Assembly: GCF_015686695.1 (NCBI RefSeq)
Contig: NZ_JADPMR010000001.1
Coordinates: forward strand, 1,240,001-1,304,000
Length of the DNA: 64,000 bases
Direction of reading: 5' to 3'
Origin: Vibrio nitrifigilis
Lineage (GTDB): Bacteria; Pseudomonadota; Gammaproteobacteria; Enterobacterales; Vibrionaceae
Under the pieces are notes generated by a model. It was not told the origin of the DNA. It was given only the letters and a program-made list of their open reading frames with translations, and did no database searches. Both the position numbers and the translations under genes were made by a program. Shown piece after piece: positions 7,875 through 16,705 of this stretch; position 1 is the stretch's first letter, and every line of letters starts with the position of its first letter.

Positions 7875-9593
7875 TTAGACGGTTTCTGCTGCTTTATTGA
7901 CGGTTTCTTCAGTTGTCGATACCACTTCAGATGTTGCCATGGTCTCATTGTGTTCTTCATAACGATAGAAGTCGGCATCAGAAGCTGGCTCAATGTAGTT
8001 ACCCAAAATAATATCGGCTGCTTTTTCTGCCACCATAATTGTAGGTGCGTAAAGATTACCGTTCGTGATAGCTGGAAATACTGAAGCATCTACGACTCGT
8101 AGATTGTTGATGCCGTGTACTTTTAATTCAGCGTCAACCACAGCTAAATCGTCGTACCCCATCTTACAAGTACAGCTTGGGTGGTAGGCACTTTCACCTT
8201 CACGAGCAACAAAATCTAATATTTCTTCATCAGTTTGTGCAGCAATACCCGGAGATAATTCTTCACCGCGTAACTCATCAAATGCAGGTTGATTGATGAT
8301 GTTGCGCGATACTCTAATCGCTTCTACCCACTCTTTACGCTCTTGTTCAGTCGATAGGTAATTGAAAAAGAGTTTTGGTGGCTGATTTGGATCTTTAGAT
8401 TGAATTTTCACATAACCGCGCACATCAGTATTCATTGGGCCAACGTGCAGCTGAAAACCGTGGCCTTGTTGTGGTGCACTGCCATCATAACGAATGGCAA
8501 TCGGCAAGAAATGGAACTGTAGGTTAGGGTATTTCACCTCATCATTTCCGCGAACAAAACCGCCAGCTTCAAAGTGGTTTGTGGCCGCCTTACCTTTACG
8601 ACGGAAGAGCCAATCAAAGCCAATTTTTGGCTGGTTATACCATTTGAGTGCTGGGTATAGGCTAACGGGTTTCTTACATGTGTACTGCACGTAAAGTTCT
8701 AAGTGATCTTGAAGGTTTTCACCAACACCAGGTAGGTGATGCACTGGCGTGATTCCCAACGCTTTCAATTCGTCACTATTACCAATACCAGATAACTGTA
8801 ACAATTTGGGTGAGTTAATGGCTCCCCCACAAGAAATAATCTCTTTTCCGTAAACAGAATGGGATTTTTTATTTCGAACGTACTCTACGCCAATGGCGGT
8901 TTTACCATCGAGAATAACGCGATTTGTGGTTGCCCCAGTTAAAACGGTGAGATTTTCTCTGTTCATTACAGGGTGTAGGTAGGCACGAGCAGCACTATAG
9001 CGACGACCGCGGTAGATGTTTTGATCAAATGCGCCGAAGCCTTCCTGTTGGTAGCCGTTCACATCATCCGTTAACGGATAGCCCGCCTCTTGCACTGATT
9101 GGAAAAATGCATCAAACAGAGGGTTATCACACGCTGCCGTTGTGGTATTTAATGGGCCATTATCGCCATGATAATCATCCCCACCGACTAAACGTGTTTC
9201 ACATTTACGAAAGTAGGGTAGACAGTGTTTGTAGCTCCAATTTTCTAACCCATCGAAACGAGACCATTTTTCATAGTCCATCGCATTACCACGGATATAA
9301 ATCATACCGTTGATACAGCTACTGCCGCCTAAAACTTTTCCCCGAGGCTGAGCAATTTTTCGATTGTGCATAAACGGCTCGGGCTCGGATTCGTATAGCC
9401 AGTTATAGGTGCTATCTGTCAGTAGATAAGTCAGTGCTGCTGGCATGTGGATACGAAAATCCCAACGATAATCTGGTTTTCCGGCTTCTAACACCAAAAC
9501 TTTATGTTTTGGATTGGCACTCAAGCGGTTGGCTAGGACGCATCCGGCAGAGCCACCACCGATAATAATATAATCGTACTGTTGCTCGGTCAT
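7875..9593 (-). CDS. Choline dehydrogenase-like GMC oxidoreductase
   Basis: This FAD enzyme (572 residues) follows E. coli choline dehydrogenase BetA (556) along its length. It has an N-terminal dinucleotide-binding fold (YIIIGGGSAGCVLANRL, 7-23), the GMC signature stretch GKVLGGSSCINGMIYIRG (about 85-102), GVGENLQDHLE, and the catalytic His in ESAYHPSCTCKMG near residue 470. BetA oxidises choline to betaine aldehyde, feeding glycine betaine synthesis. Here there is no betB, betI or ABC transporter, so it may be a second copy or act on a related alcohol. It has a strong GGAGGT ribosome site. The GntR-family regulator ends about 50 bp upstream on the same strand, so the two are probably co-transcribed. 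The C-terminal 30 residues, rich in E, T and A, extend past the family. Confidence 0.82.
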   Translation of the reverse strand: MTEQQYDYIIIGGGSAGCVLANRLSANPKHKVLVLEAGKPDYRWDFRIHMPAALTYLLTDSTYNWLYESEPEPFMHNRKIAQPRGKVLGGSSCINGMIYIRGNAMDYEKWSRFDGLENWSYKHCLPYFRKCETRLVGGDDYHGDNGPLNTTTAACDNPLFDAFFQSVQEAGYPLTDDVNGYQQEGFGAFDQNIYRGRRYSAARAYLHPVMNRENLTVLTGATTNRVILDGKTAIGVEYVRNKKSHSVYGKEIISCGGAINSPKLLQLSGIGNSDELKALGITPVHHLPGVGENLQDHLELYVQYTCKKPVSLYPALKWYNQPKIGFDWLFRRKGKAATNHFEAGGFVRGNDEVKYPNLQFHFLPIAIRYDGSAPQQGHGFQLHVGPMNTDVRGYVKIQSKDPNQPPKLFFNYLSTEQERKEWVEAIRVSRNIINQPAFDELRGEELSPGIAAQTDEEILDFVAREGESAYHPSCTCKMGYDDLAVVDAELKVHGINNLRVVDASVFPAITNGNLYAPTIMVAEKAADIILGNYIEPASDADFYRYEEHNETMATSEVVSTTEETVNKAAETV

Positions 9594-9643
9594 TGATTTA
9601 CCTCCATGGACTCGAAGAGAGAATGATTAGATGTCAAAATAAA

Positions 9644-10369
9644 TTATGCTTGGCTTTTATCTAAGCAAGCTTGTAAAAGCTCATAATGTCGACTGATAGA
9701 GGCTTGCAGTTTTATGGGGTGCTGCTCTATCAAATGGATACTTGTTGTTCGCCAGTTTCTGACGGTTTTATCGCGAAATTCTGGGTCGTGATATAAGTTG
9801 TTATCTCGAGAGCTAAAACCTTGTTGCAACGCTCTCATTACCCAGAGAAAGATAGGGTTGTGACTCATTTCTGCGAGTAATATGTTCAGCTCTCTGTCGA
9901 GCTCTGCGAGTTGCGCTGTATCGGGTTTTAGCTCTTTGGCTACCATTTCTAAGCGAGTTACCGTGTCGGTTAAGTGCTGTTGCTGTTCTGGCGTTGCTCT
10001 TACCATGGCTAGTTGGCCCATGGTTTGGTCGATGGTTTCACGAAACTCTGCGACATCGAAGATGCTCATTCCTTTCTGCTGCAGAAATAGAGCGAGAGAA
10101 TCACTAATATTCGCCACATCAATTTGTTTGATGTAGGCACCACCTTTTTGGCCTTTTTTAACCTCAATTAATCCCTTCTGTTTTAGGGCGGTGATGGCTT
10201 CTCTAATGACTCCTCGGCCAGTACCAAATTGATTTTGTAAATCGCGTTCACTAGGTAAGCAGTCGCCAGGGACAAGCTGCTTATTCATAATTGCTGCTTC
10301 TATTTGCAACGCGATATCTTCACTTGCTCGGCCAACTTGAGCCTTCTTGAACACAATGTTCGCACTCAC
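9644..10369 (-). CDS. GntR-family transcriptional regulator, FadR/FCD type
   Basis: The protein has 241 residues. It opens with a winged helix (about 14-78; LVPGDCLPSERDLQNQFGTGRGVIREAITALKQKGLIEVKKG) and continues with an all-helical FCD ligand domain (about 95-235). The GTG start is preceded by GGGA at good spacing. It is encoded just ahead of the BetA-like dehydrogenase on the same strand. Its own upstream region contains two copies of TGGTCGTACCA, the TGGT-N3-ACCA form expected for FadR-type proteins, so it very likely regulates itself and the dehydrogenase. The inducer is unknown and may be the dehydrogenase substrate or product. Confidence 0.88.
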   Translation of the reverse strand: MSANIVFKKAQVGRASEDIALQIEAAIMNKQLVPGDCLPSERDLQNQFGTGRGVIREAITALKQKGLIEVKKGQKGGAYIKQIDVANISDSLALFLQQKGMSIFDVAEFRETIDQTMGQLAMVRATPEQQQHLTDTVTRLEMVAKELKPDTAQLAELDRELNILLAEMSHNPIFLWVMRALQQGFSSRDNNLYHDPEFRDKTVRNWRTTSIHLIEQHPIKLQASISRHYELLQACLDKSQA

Positions 10370-10403
10370 GATTTATTCCCACATTGAAATGTTAGTGATT
10401 AAC

Positions 10404-10418
10404 AATGGTCGTACCATT
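10404..10418. promoter_or_regulatory. Candidate operator of the FadR-type regulator, proximal copy
   Basis: AATGGT-CGT-ACCATT is a perfect inverted repeat 35 bp upstream of the GTG start. It shares the core TGGTCGTACCA with the copy at 10469. Confidence 0.75.
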
Positions 10419-10468
10419 GAGGTAAATATAGAGCTTTTTTAGCCATATTACGAATGTGGTTATTGTTT

Positions 10469-10481
10469 TTGGTCGTACCAA
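10469..10481. promoter_or_regulatory. Candidate operator of the FadR-type regulator, distal copy
   Basis: TTGGT-CGT-ACCAA is a perfect inverted repeat with the same 11-base core. It is centred 64 bp (about six helical turns) from the proximal copy. Confidence 0.72.
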
Positions 10482-10681
10482 TAGGTGGTTGTTTCTTATT
10501 TGTGTGATATAAAATGCTATAAATTAACAATTTTTAAATAAATACCAGAGTTATATGCTTTATCTGTATTTATTGTGTGGTTATTTATGGTTAATTTTAT
10601 TTAAAGAACAAATATTTTGAAGTCTAAGTATTTTTTGAGGAAGGATGAGGTGTTTTAGGCGTTTTTAGAGGAGTGAAATAA

Positions 10682-10947
10682 TATACCCAAATGACCTCAA
10701 GATGCAGGATTCAGAGCTTCATCAACGAGCCTAGGTCAAGCTCAATCTCGGTAGGAATGGTCATTCCCTTTCAACGTGATTGAGCGCAGAAATAGGTTTG
10801 TTGATGAGCTCCCGAAGGGCGAGTTTTATTCGCTCCTAGGCGGTGTTACTGATTTTCTACGTAGAATGACTATGTCTTCAAATCAGTACCTTGCCTAAAA
10901 GCGAATACATTCTCGCTGAAACAGCATCTTGAGGTTACTTGGGTATA
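10682..10947 (+). mobile_element. 266-bp palindromic MITE-like element, full copy
   Basis: It begins TATACCCAAATGACCTC and ends GAGGTTACTTGGGTATA, so the ends are imperfect inverted repeats. Inside are nested hairpins: GCTCAATC with GATTGAGC, arms containing ATCAAC and GTTGATGA, and a stem around CTACGTAG. No reading frame of note is present. If TA is the target duplication, the element proper is TACCC...GGGTA flanked by TA. The copies at 14810 (opposite orientation) and 41138 have the same length. The host gap is otherwise the promoter region of the dCache chemoreceptor and of the GntR gene. Confidence 0.85.
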
Positions 10948-11183
10948 GAACTGGTTGAAGTGATAATTCTGCATAAGTCGATGGTTATTGAGCATGATTG
11001 TTGTATCTAACTCATTGGTATTAGTTGCCTAGCTTTGACTTCGTCAATTTAGCGACCAACCCGACAAATTTATCATTAAAGCTTTTTTAATTGTGGTGAA
11101 AAGTGGCATCTCTCTACAATTACGCTTTATTTAAGCTTGGATCACGACATACATAGTCTAGCAATATTAGTTAGGACCGACAT

Positions 11184-13349
11184 ATGAAGTTAAAGTCTAT
11201 TCAAGCAAAAATCACATTAACGGCTGGCTTATGCCTGCTAATAACTGCAGGCATACTTGTCGGTTATAGTGTTTATTCTGCCGCGAATACTCAAAATTTA
11301 GTCAATGCCAAAGTTTCTAAACTCGCGACAGACACCACATTGAAGCAAGTCCAAGCAACTGCTGAACGTTATTCAGTGTCGATCAGTCGCCGCCTTGAAG
11401 AAGCCTTAAGTGCGGCGAGAGCATTATCTGATGCCATGTCTGCGGCGAAGCAGGACGAAGTCAACAAAAGCACGAGTTTTATTGAACGTACGGTCTTTAA
11501 CGATATGCTGCAAGAAGTGTTGAGATCGAATCCTGATCTTAACGGTACATACAGTGCGTGGGCTCCTAATGCTTTCGATGGTAAAGATGCGGCCAATCGC
11601 GTGAACCGAGATGGTAATAACCCTGATACCGGGAGGTTCACTCCTTACTGGATTCGTGATGCAGCAGGTAATATTAATGTTCAGCCTCTGGTTGAATACG
11701 ATTCCGATCATAAACATCCTAACGGTGTGGCAAAAGGCGCTTGGTATCAGGTGCCTGAGAAGACCCTAAATGAAACGGTTACTGCCCCGTTGCCATACAT
11801 TGTGCAAGGTAAAAACGTATGGTTGGCGACACTGTCTGCTCCGATTATTGTTAATGGCAAGTTTCAAGGTGTAGTAGGGGCCGACTACAATTTAGATTTT
11901 GTGCAAAAGCTGAGTGTGCAGGTTGCATCAAAGCTCTATGATGGAAATTCTCGAGTATCGATTGTTACCCAAGATGGGTTAGTGATTGCTGATAGCCAAG
12001 ATCCCAGTTTGGTCGGTAAATCGATTGAACCTTTATTTGGAGAGGATACCAATAAAGTTATTGAGCTGATTGGAGAACAAAAATCCACAATTCGTGTCGA
12101 CCAAGCTGCGAATGCGGTTAAAGCGCTTGCTTCTTTTACGTTGGGATACAGTAACGTAACTTGGGCGATGACGATTCGCTTAGATTTAGACAAAGTATTA
12201 GCAGAGGCCAATGCACTGTCTGATGAACTGAAATCAAATAGCCAAGCTGATACTACTTGGCAGATTGGTTTAGGCCTAGTGATTACCGTCGTCGCTATTT
12301 TCTTCTTGCTTGTTATGGCTCGCAATATCTCTCGCCCAATTTTAGGTGCGGTCAATATGGCGAAAACCATTTCGTTAGGCCAATTCGATAATAGGCTTAA
12401 TTACGACAGTATTGATGAGGTTGGTCAACTTTCTGCTGCGCTCGATAACATGGCAGAAAGTTTACAAGCTCAAGTTGCGATTGCGGAGAAAATCTCGCAA
12501 GGTGACTTGGCGGTTAATGTCACGCTTGCTTCAGATAAAGACCAACTAGGTCGTGCATTGTCACAGATGGTTGATGATTTAAATCAATTGGTTGGCGATA
12601 TTAAAGCCCGCTCTGATGTGATTGCTCGAAATGCCGATTTAGTTAATGGTCTCAGTCAAAGTTTATCGTTGGGTGCGACAGATTCGGCATCGGCTGTCAC
12701 CGAAATCAGTGCGACGATTAACGAGATTGCTGAGCAAATTCGCCAAAGTTCTACCAATGCCGATGAGGCCACGCGTTTATCCGGTTTATCAGAAAAAACA
12801 GCCAATGAAGGTAACCATCTGATGACTGAGTTACAAACCGCGATGGAGGATATCGAGGCTTCTGGTAATGACATCAACAACATCATTCGTACGATTGAGT
12901 CGATTGCTGAGCAAACCAACTTACTTGCCTTGAACGCAGCTATTGAAGCGGCTCGGGCGGGGGAACATGGTCGTGGCTTCGCAGTGGTTGCTGATGAAGT
13001 TCGCCAACTTGCCGGTCGCAGTGCACAAGCGGTGCAGCAAACGTCAGAACTTATCTCGAAATCGGCAGAGAAAACTAACCGTGGTATTGAACTGTCGAAA
13101 CAAACGGTGCAATCTCTACAAGAGATTGTAACGGGAGCTGGGCAGGTCTCTTCCTTGGTCGGAGAAATTGCTCAGGCTGCAAGTGAGCAGTCGGCTGGTG
13201 CTGATCAAGTGAGTTTAGGCATTGGTCAGATTGATGAAGTCACACAGCAAAATAGTACTAACTCGGATAGTTGTGCTGAAGCCGCGAAAGAGTTAACCGA
13301 GCAGGCTATGCAATTGGACGACCTCATTAAACAGTTCCGTTTGAAATAA
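11184..13349 (+). CDS. Methyl-accepting chemotaxis protein with dCache sensor
   Basis: The protein has 721 residues and the classical transmembrane receptor layout. TM1 is at about 10-30. The large periplasmic dCache domain spans about 35-350, with ligand-pocket features such as RFTPYWIRD and later GVVGADYNLDF. TM2 is at about 358-378, HAMP at about 379-432, and the cytoplasmic coiled coil has an intact signalling tip IAEQTNLLALNAAIEAARAG near 573. dCache receptors of this kind in Vibrio often bind amino acids or related small molecules; the ligand cannot be read here. TTAGGACC precedes the ATG. It stands alone, with a bidirectional terminator behind it. Confidence 0.92.
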   Translation: MKLKSIQAKITLTAGLCLLITAGILVGYSVYSAANTQNLVNAKVSKLATDTTLKQVQATAERYSVSISRRLEEALSAARALSDAMSAAKQDEVNKSTSFIERTVFNDMLQEVLRSNPDLNGTYSAWAPNAFDGKDAANRVNRDGNNPDTGRFTPYWIRDAAGNINVQPLVEYDSDHKHPNGVAKGAWYQVPEKTLNETVTAPLPYIVQGKNVWLATLSAPIIVNGKFQGVVGADYNLDFVQKLSVQVASKLYDGNSRVSIVTQDGLVIADSQDPSLVGKSIEPLFGEDTNKVIELIGEQKSTIRVDQAANAVKALASFTLGYSNVTWAMTIRLDLDKVLAEANALSDELKSNSQADTTWQIGLGLVITVVAIFFLLVMARNISRPILGAVNMAKTISLGQFDNRLNYDSIDEVGQLSAALDNMAESLQAQVAIAEKISQGDLAVNVTLASDKDQLGRALSQMVDDLNQLVGDIKARSDVIARNADLVNGLSQSLSLGATDSASAVTEISATINEIAEQIRQSSTNADEATRLSGLSEKTANEGNHLMTELQTAMEDIEASGNDINNIIRTIESIAEQTNLLALNAAIEAARAGEHGRGFAVVADEVRQLAGRSAQAVQQTSELISKSAEKTNRGIELSKQTVQSLQEIVTGAGQVSSLVGEIAQAASEQSAGADQVSLGIGQIDEVTQQNSTNSDSCAEAAKELTEQAMQLDDLIKQFRLK

Positions 13350-13375
13350 TATATGCAATATTAACAAACTTTAAC

Positions 13376-13399
13376 AAAAGGTCCCGAAAGGGACCTTTT
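13376..13399. terminator. Bidirectional terminator
   Basis: AAAAGGTCCC-GAAA-GGGACCTTTT is a perfect 10-bp stem with a tetraloop. It lies between the convergent chemoreceptor and iron alcohol dehydrogenase genes. Confidence 0.9.
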
Positions 13400-13417
13400 G
13401 CGTTAAGTGATGAGGAT

Positions 13418-14566
13418 TTATAACGCTTCACTATACAAATGGTAAACTTCATCTGCGGTCGGTTGGTGAGGGTTGCAGCCTAAACAAGGGTCGGCCAAAG
13501 CTTTATCAATCCATTGTGGAATATCTTGCTCTTTAATACCGAGTTCACTAAAGCCATGAGGAATACCAACTTGACTTGATAGTGATCGAATCATGTTGAT
13601 GCACTGCTGTGCTCCTTCGGCAGCACTTAAGTTCGTGACATTACCACCCAACGCCGCCGCAACGTTACAAAAGCGTTCTGGTACGTATTGGGCGTTATAT
13701 TCACTGACAATAGGCAACAAAATAGCGTTGCATACACCATGGGCTAAGTTATGTGTCGCGCCTGGTTGGTGAGCCATCGCGTGAACTAACCCTAGGCCTG
13801 CACTATTGAATGCCATACCCGCCAAGTATTCTGCGCAGGCAAGTTTATCGCGAGCTTCTAAATTTTTGCCGTCTTTCACCGCAATCGGTAGCCATTGATG
13901 AATAAGACGGATTGCTTCTAAAGCCGTTGGGTCTGTTAAGGTGTGCTGCCCTGCAGAGACATACGCTTCTATCGCATGAGTTAATGCATCCATGCCTGTT
14001 GACGCTGTGACGCTGGCAGGAAGACCTAGCATCAGTGTCGGATCATTGACGGCGATATCTGGGATCTGTTTGTCATCAATGATCACCATTTTCTTCTGAG
14101 CATTTTCATCGGTGATGACCGAATTAGATGTCATTTCGGCAGCGGTGCCTGCGGTGGTATTAACAGCAACAAAATACGCCCCCGTATTTTTGACTTGATT
14201 AACCCCTTCGTAATCAGTGATTGAGCCCGGGTTGGTGCTCATAATACGAATGGCTTTGGCACAATCAATTGGGCTACCACCACCGACGGCGACAAACCCT
14301 TTACATTGCTCTTGCTGATACTGTTCTAGCCCTTGATTAACGAGAGTGACCGTGGGATTCGGGGTCACTTGATCAAATAACGAATAGTTAATCTTGTTAT
14401 TTTTTAGCGCATTAATCACTGGGTCTACAATACCTAATTCAGTCAGGGTGTGATCGGTCACTAGCAATACTTTCTCTATTCCTTGCTGGCTTAACTCGTT
14501 CACTGCATCTTCAATCGCGCCGACACCCATTAAGCAGAGCTTAGGCATTTTTAGTGCAAATGACAT
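13418..14566 (-). CDS. Iron-containing alcohol dehydrogenase (YiaY/DhaT-like)
   Basis: This 382-residue family III dehydrogenase aligns end to end with E. coli YiaY (383). The nucleotide motif GGGSPIDCAKAI is near residue 97. The metal ligands look intact: Asp and His in GMDALTHAIEAY (near 195) and two His in GLVHAMAHQPGATHNLAHGV (near 265-280). It oxidises a primary alcohol or reduces the aldehyde with NAD; the physiological substrate is not evident. AAGGAG precedes the ATG. A 38-bp terminal-repeat palindrome lies 29 bp upstream, in its promoter region. The other Fe-ADH homologue in the window (23119) differs by having lost two of these ligands. Confidence 0.88.
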   Translation of the reverse strand: MSFALKMPKLCLMGVGAIEDAVNELSQQGIEKVLLVTDHTLTELGIVDPVINALKNNKINYSLFDQVTPNPTVTLVNQGLEQYQQEQCKGFVAVGGGSPIDCAKAIRIMSTNPGSITDYEGVNQVKNTGAYFVAVNTTAGTAAEMTSNSVITDENAQKKMVIIDDKQIPDIAVNDPTLMLGLPASVTASTGMDALTHAIEAYVSAGQHTLTDPTALEAIRLIHQWLPIAVKDGKNLEARDKLACAEYLAGMAFNSAGLGLVHAMAHQPGATHNLAHGVCNAILLPIVSEYNAQYVPERFCNVAAALGGNVTNLSAAEGAQQCINMIRSLSSQVGIPHGFSELGIKEQDIPQWIDKALADPCLGCNPHQPTADEVYHLYSEAL

Positions 14567-14594
14567 AATAAAACTCCTTAATAAATCAACAATC

Positions 14595-14632
14595 TATACC
14601 CAAATATCCTTATCCAATGGTATTTGGGTATA
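14595..14632. repeat. 38-bp palindrome made only of the element's termini
   Basis: TATACCCAAATA (14595-14606) and TATTTGGGTATA (14621-14632) are perfect 12-bp inverted repeats around a 14-base spacer. The ends equal those of the 266-bp element, so this may be an internal deletion product. It lies in the promoter region of the iron alcohol dehydrogenase. Confidence 0.75.
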
Positions 14633-14809
14633 GAAATGAAAAGCACTATGGCTTTATGTTGCTGAGGAATAATATCGACATCCAAGCAAGTATAACCTTT
14701 ATTAAAGTGTGGTTATTTGCCTAATTTGGCGAAATTTTGAAGATTTAGATGAGTGAGTTCACACATAATGGCTTATGTGTGAATCGGTGATGAGGTTTAA
14801 GTGGGGGGT

Positions 14810-15075
14810 TATACCCAAGTAACCTCAAGATGCTGTTTCAGCGAGAATGTATTCGCTCTTAGGCAAGGCACTGATTTGAAGACATAGTCATTCTACGTAG
14901 AAAATCAGTAACACAGCCTAGGAGCGAATAAAACTCGCCCTTCGGGAGCTCATCAACAAACCTATTTCTGCGCCCAATCACGTTAAAAGGGAATGACCAT
15001 TCCTGCCGTGATTGAGCTTGACCTAGGCTCGTTGATGAAGCTCTGAATCCTGCATCTTGAGGTCATTTGGGTATA
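14810..15075 (-). mobile_element. 266-bp palindromic MITE-like element, full copy, inverted
   Basis: It has the same length and termini as the copies at 10682 and 41138 but the opposite orientation (starts TATACCCAAGTAACCTC, ends GACCTCAAGATG-type arm then GGGTATA). It lies between the upstream region of the iron alcohol dehydrogenase and the 3' end of the desulfhydrase gene, 28 bp past that stop codon. Confidence 0.85.
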
Positions 15076-15103
15076 GATATTAACCGCGCTAGGTCGCTTT
15101 GAA

Positions 15104-16000
15104 TCAACACGACCGATACTTGCGTTGGTAACGAGGAAGCATACTTTCGTTACCCAGAATTCCACCTTGGTGAATATAAAGCAGTTGTTTGTTGTTTTGC
15201 GTTGGCCACCACGCTTCTAAGCAACGCCACATGAAAGGGTCATAAAGTAAATCAAATTCAACCTCAGTTTGCGCTTGAAGTTTTTGCCACATTAGGTAAT
15301 CCGCTTCATACAGTTTGCCGAAGTGATGTTTATTCCCAAGGTTAAGTATGGAAGGGAAGTCATCAGCTCCCAGCTCTTGCCATTGTTGAATAAGATACTC
15401 ATCCCCACCGACACATGAGCAAGTCACCACCTCTATATGATGTTCTTTCAGCGTTTGGTGAAGATACAGTGATGTCGTGCCGGTACCCGATGGCAGTGCA
15501 ACGACCCAGTGACTGGCAGGTTGTTGGCTGATCCATTCTAAAATTTCTGTTGCTAACTGTGTCACTCCTTGTTTGGCTATAGGGCTGCGGCCTCCTTCCG
15601 GAACCAGTAACTCATTATCTTTGACCTTATAATCATTGAGGTAGTGTTCTGGGGCGCAATTAAACGTTGGACGTGTTTCAATTAGCTCGGCTCCGAGTTC
15701 TAATGCTGCACGGTAATTACCATTCGGGTGCTGTTTTAACCAGCTGGGAATATGGTCTACGTAGAAACGGAGTTGCCACTGTTTGAGATCTGCCAACGCT
15801 GCCATGGAGTAGAGCGAGTTCGCTTGTGGTGAGCCATACCCAATCAGTGTATCGATATGGGGCAGGGTATCATCAAGCAGCGCCATAAATTTACGCGCTT
15901 TATTGCCGGAAAATTGCGGATGAAGCCAATCGTCTCGTTTGAGATAAAATTCGATATTACTACAACAGTGTCGGGTAACAGGTGTGTGCTTAAGTTTCAT
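15104..16000 (-). CDS. D-cysteine desulfhydrase / ACC deaminase family PLP enzyme
   Basis: This 298-residue fold type II PLP protein starts with FYLKRDDWLHPQFSGNKARKF (18-38), whose GNKARK contains the PLP-binding Lys of the ACC deaminase/D-cysteine desulfhydrase family. SGTGTTSLYLHQ (near 170) looks like the phosphate-binding loop and YIHQGG (near 277) is the conserved C-terminal motif. Members release ammonia (and sulfide or oxobutyrate) from D-cysteine or related amino acids. It is slightly shorter than E. coli DcyD (328), so the substrate is uncertain. The ribosome-binding site is weak. It is a monocistronic gene with palindromic elements on both sides. Confidence 0.8.
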   Translation of the reverse strand: MKLKHTPVTRHCCSNIEFYLKRDDWLHPQFSGNKARKFMALLDDTLPHIDTLIGYGSPQANSLYSMAALADLKQWQLRFYVDHIPSWLKQHPNGNYRAALELGAELIETRPTFNCAPEHYLNDYKVKDNELLVPEGGRSPIAKQGVTQLATEILEWISQQPASHWVVALPSGTGTTSLYLHQTLKEHHIEVVTCSCVGGDEYLIQQWQELGADDFPSILNLGNKHHFGKLYEADYLMWQKLQAQTEVEFDLLYDPFMWRCLEAWWPTQNNKQLLYIHQGGILGNESMLPRYQRKYRSC

Positions 16001-16086
16001 GTGAGCAAGTGAGAAAAACGTAACAAGGTTGGAGTATATACTTAACGCGCTGCAATATACACGATTCTAAAATGTGCCTCTCACTC

Positions 16087-16115
16087 TACCCTCAAGATAC
16101 TGTATCAGCGACAGG
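16087..16115. repeat. Short relic of the palindromic element end
   Basis: TACCCTCAAGATACTGTATC matches the right-end arm of the full element (TACCCAAGTAACCTCAAGAT) with a small internal deletion. It lies 87 bp before the desulfhydrase start. Confidence 0.5.
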
Positions 16116-16243
16116 GGAATTCGTGTTTGGGTAGGTTGTCGTTTGAAACCAGAGCCAGTTTAGGTGGGATATTAACATTACTAATTGGCTTCATCTCGCC
16201 AAGTTGATCGTTAGTAACGCGATGATCAACAGACAAAAAAATA

Positions 16244-16264
16244 CCCAGAACAACACGAACTGGG
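16244..16264 (-). terminator. Possible terminator of an unannotated minus-strand transcript
   Basis: CCCAG/CTGGG stem. On the minus strand seven T residues follow almost directly (A-run 16235-16241). No gene ends here: fadE starts at 16706 on the other strand. A second hairpin (GTTGATC 16203-16209 with GATCAAC 16224-16230) lies beside it. The rest of 16001-16705 holds nothing else recognisable except the FadR-like box and a relic repeat. Confidence 0.35.
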
Positions 16265-16583
16265 CATATACAAACGTAGGAGTTAATAGGAAAAACAGCA
16301 AACTGACAGTTTTTCACGATGAAAAAAACACTTAAGCAGAATAGGTAAGCCAAGCACTTTGCATGAGCTTGCGTATGTCGCTCTCGGTTTGTTAATCACA
16401 TAAATTAGGACTGCCCAACGATAAAAGAGTTCCGGCTGAGTAAAAAAATTTTATTTTAAGTGTCATTTTCTCAGAGCAGATAGCGGGATACATCAGGGTT
16501 TATGGTCCATTGATAATTAATAAGTTATTTAAAATCAGATAATTAAAAATTATAAGCGGGAATGAGTGTTAAATAATTGTTAA

Positions 16584-16597
16584 TGGTCGGATGAGTT
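16584..16597. promoter_or_regulatory. Candidate FadR box of fadE
   Basis: TGGTCGGATGAGTT matches 12 of 14 positions of the E. coli FadR half-site core TGGTCNGACCAGTT. It lies 109 bp upstream of the fadE start. FadR repression relieved by long-chain acyl-CoA is the known control of fadE in enterobacteria and vibrios. Confidence 0.6.
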
Positions 16598-16705
16598 CTA
16601 TACTAACAATATCTGGGAACGAGGAGACATGTCCCCCTAGAGAGCAAGCGCACTTATAGCATTACGATATACGACCTGACTTTAACGCAATGAGAGGAGC
16701 AAGTT

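Noticed and set aside
7875..10369. betIBA osmoprotectant operon
   Set aside because: Only the BetA-like gene is present; the regulator is FadR-type and not TetR-type BetI, and no betB is nearby.
10682..15075. CRISPR array or tandem repeat
   Set aside because: The repeated units are long, dispersed, inverted in one case, and not separated by regular spacers.
14983..15165. 60-codon frame across the inverted palindromic element
   Set aside because: It spans the element boundary and part of the desulfhydrase gene on the same strand in another frame; the other full copies do not conserve it as a protein.
16105..16353. 82-codon minus-strand frame upstream of the desulfhydrase gene
   Set aside because: It runs through a terminator-like hairpin, with no ribosome site and low-complexity sequence.
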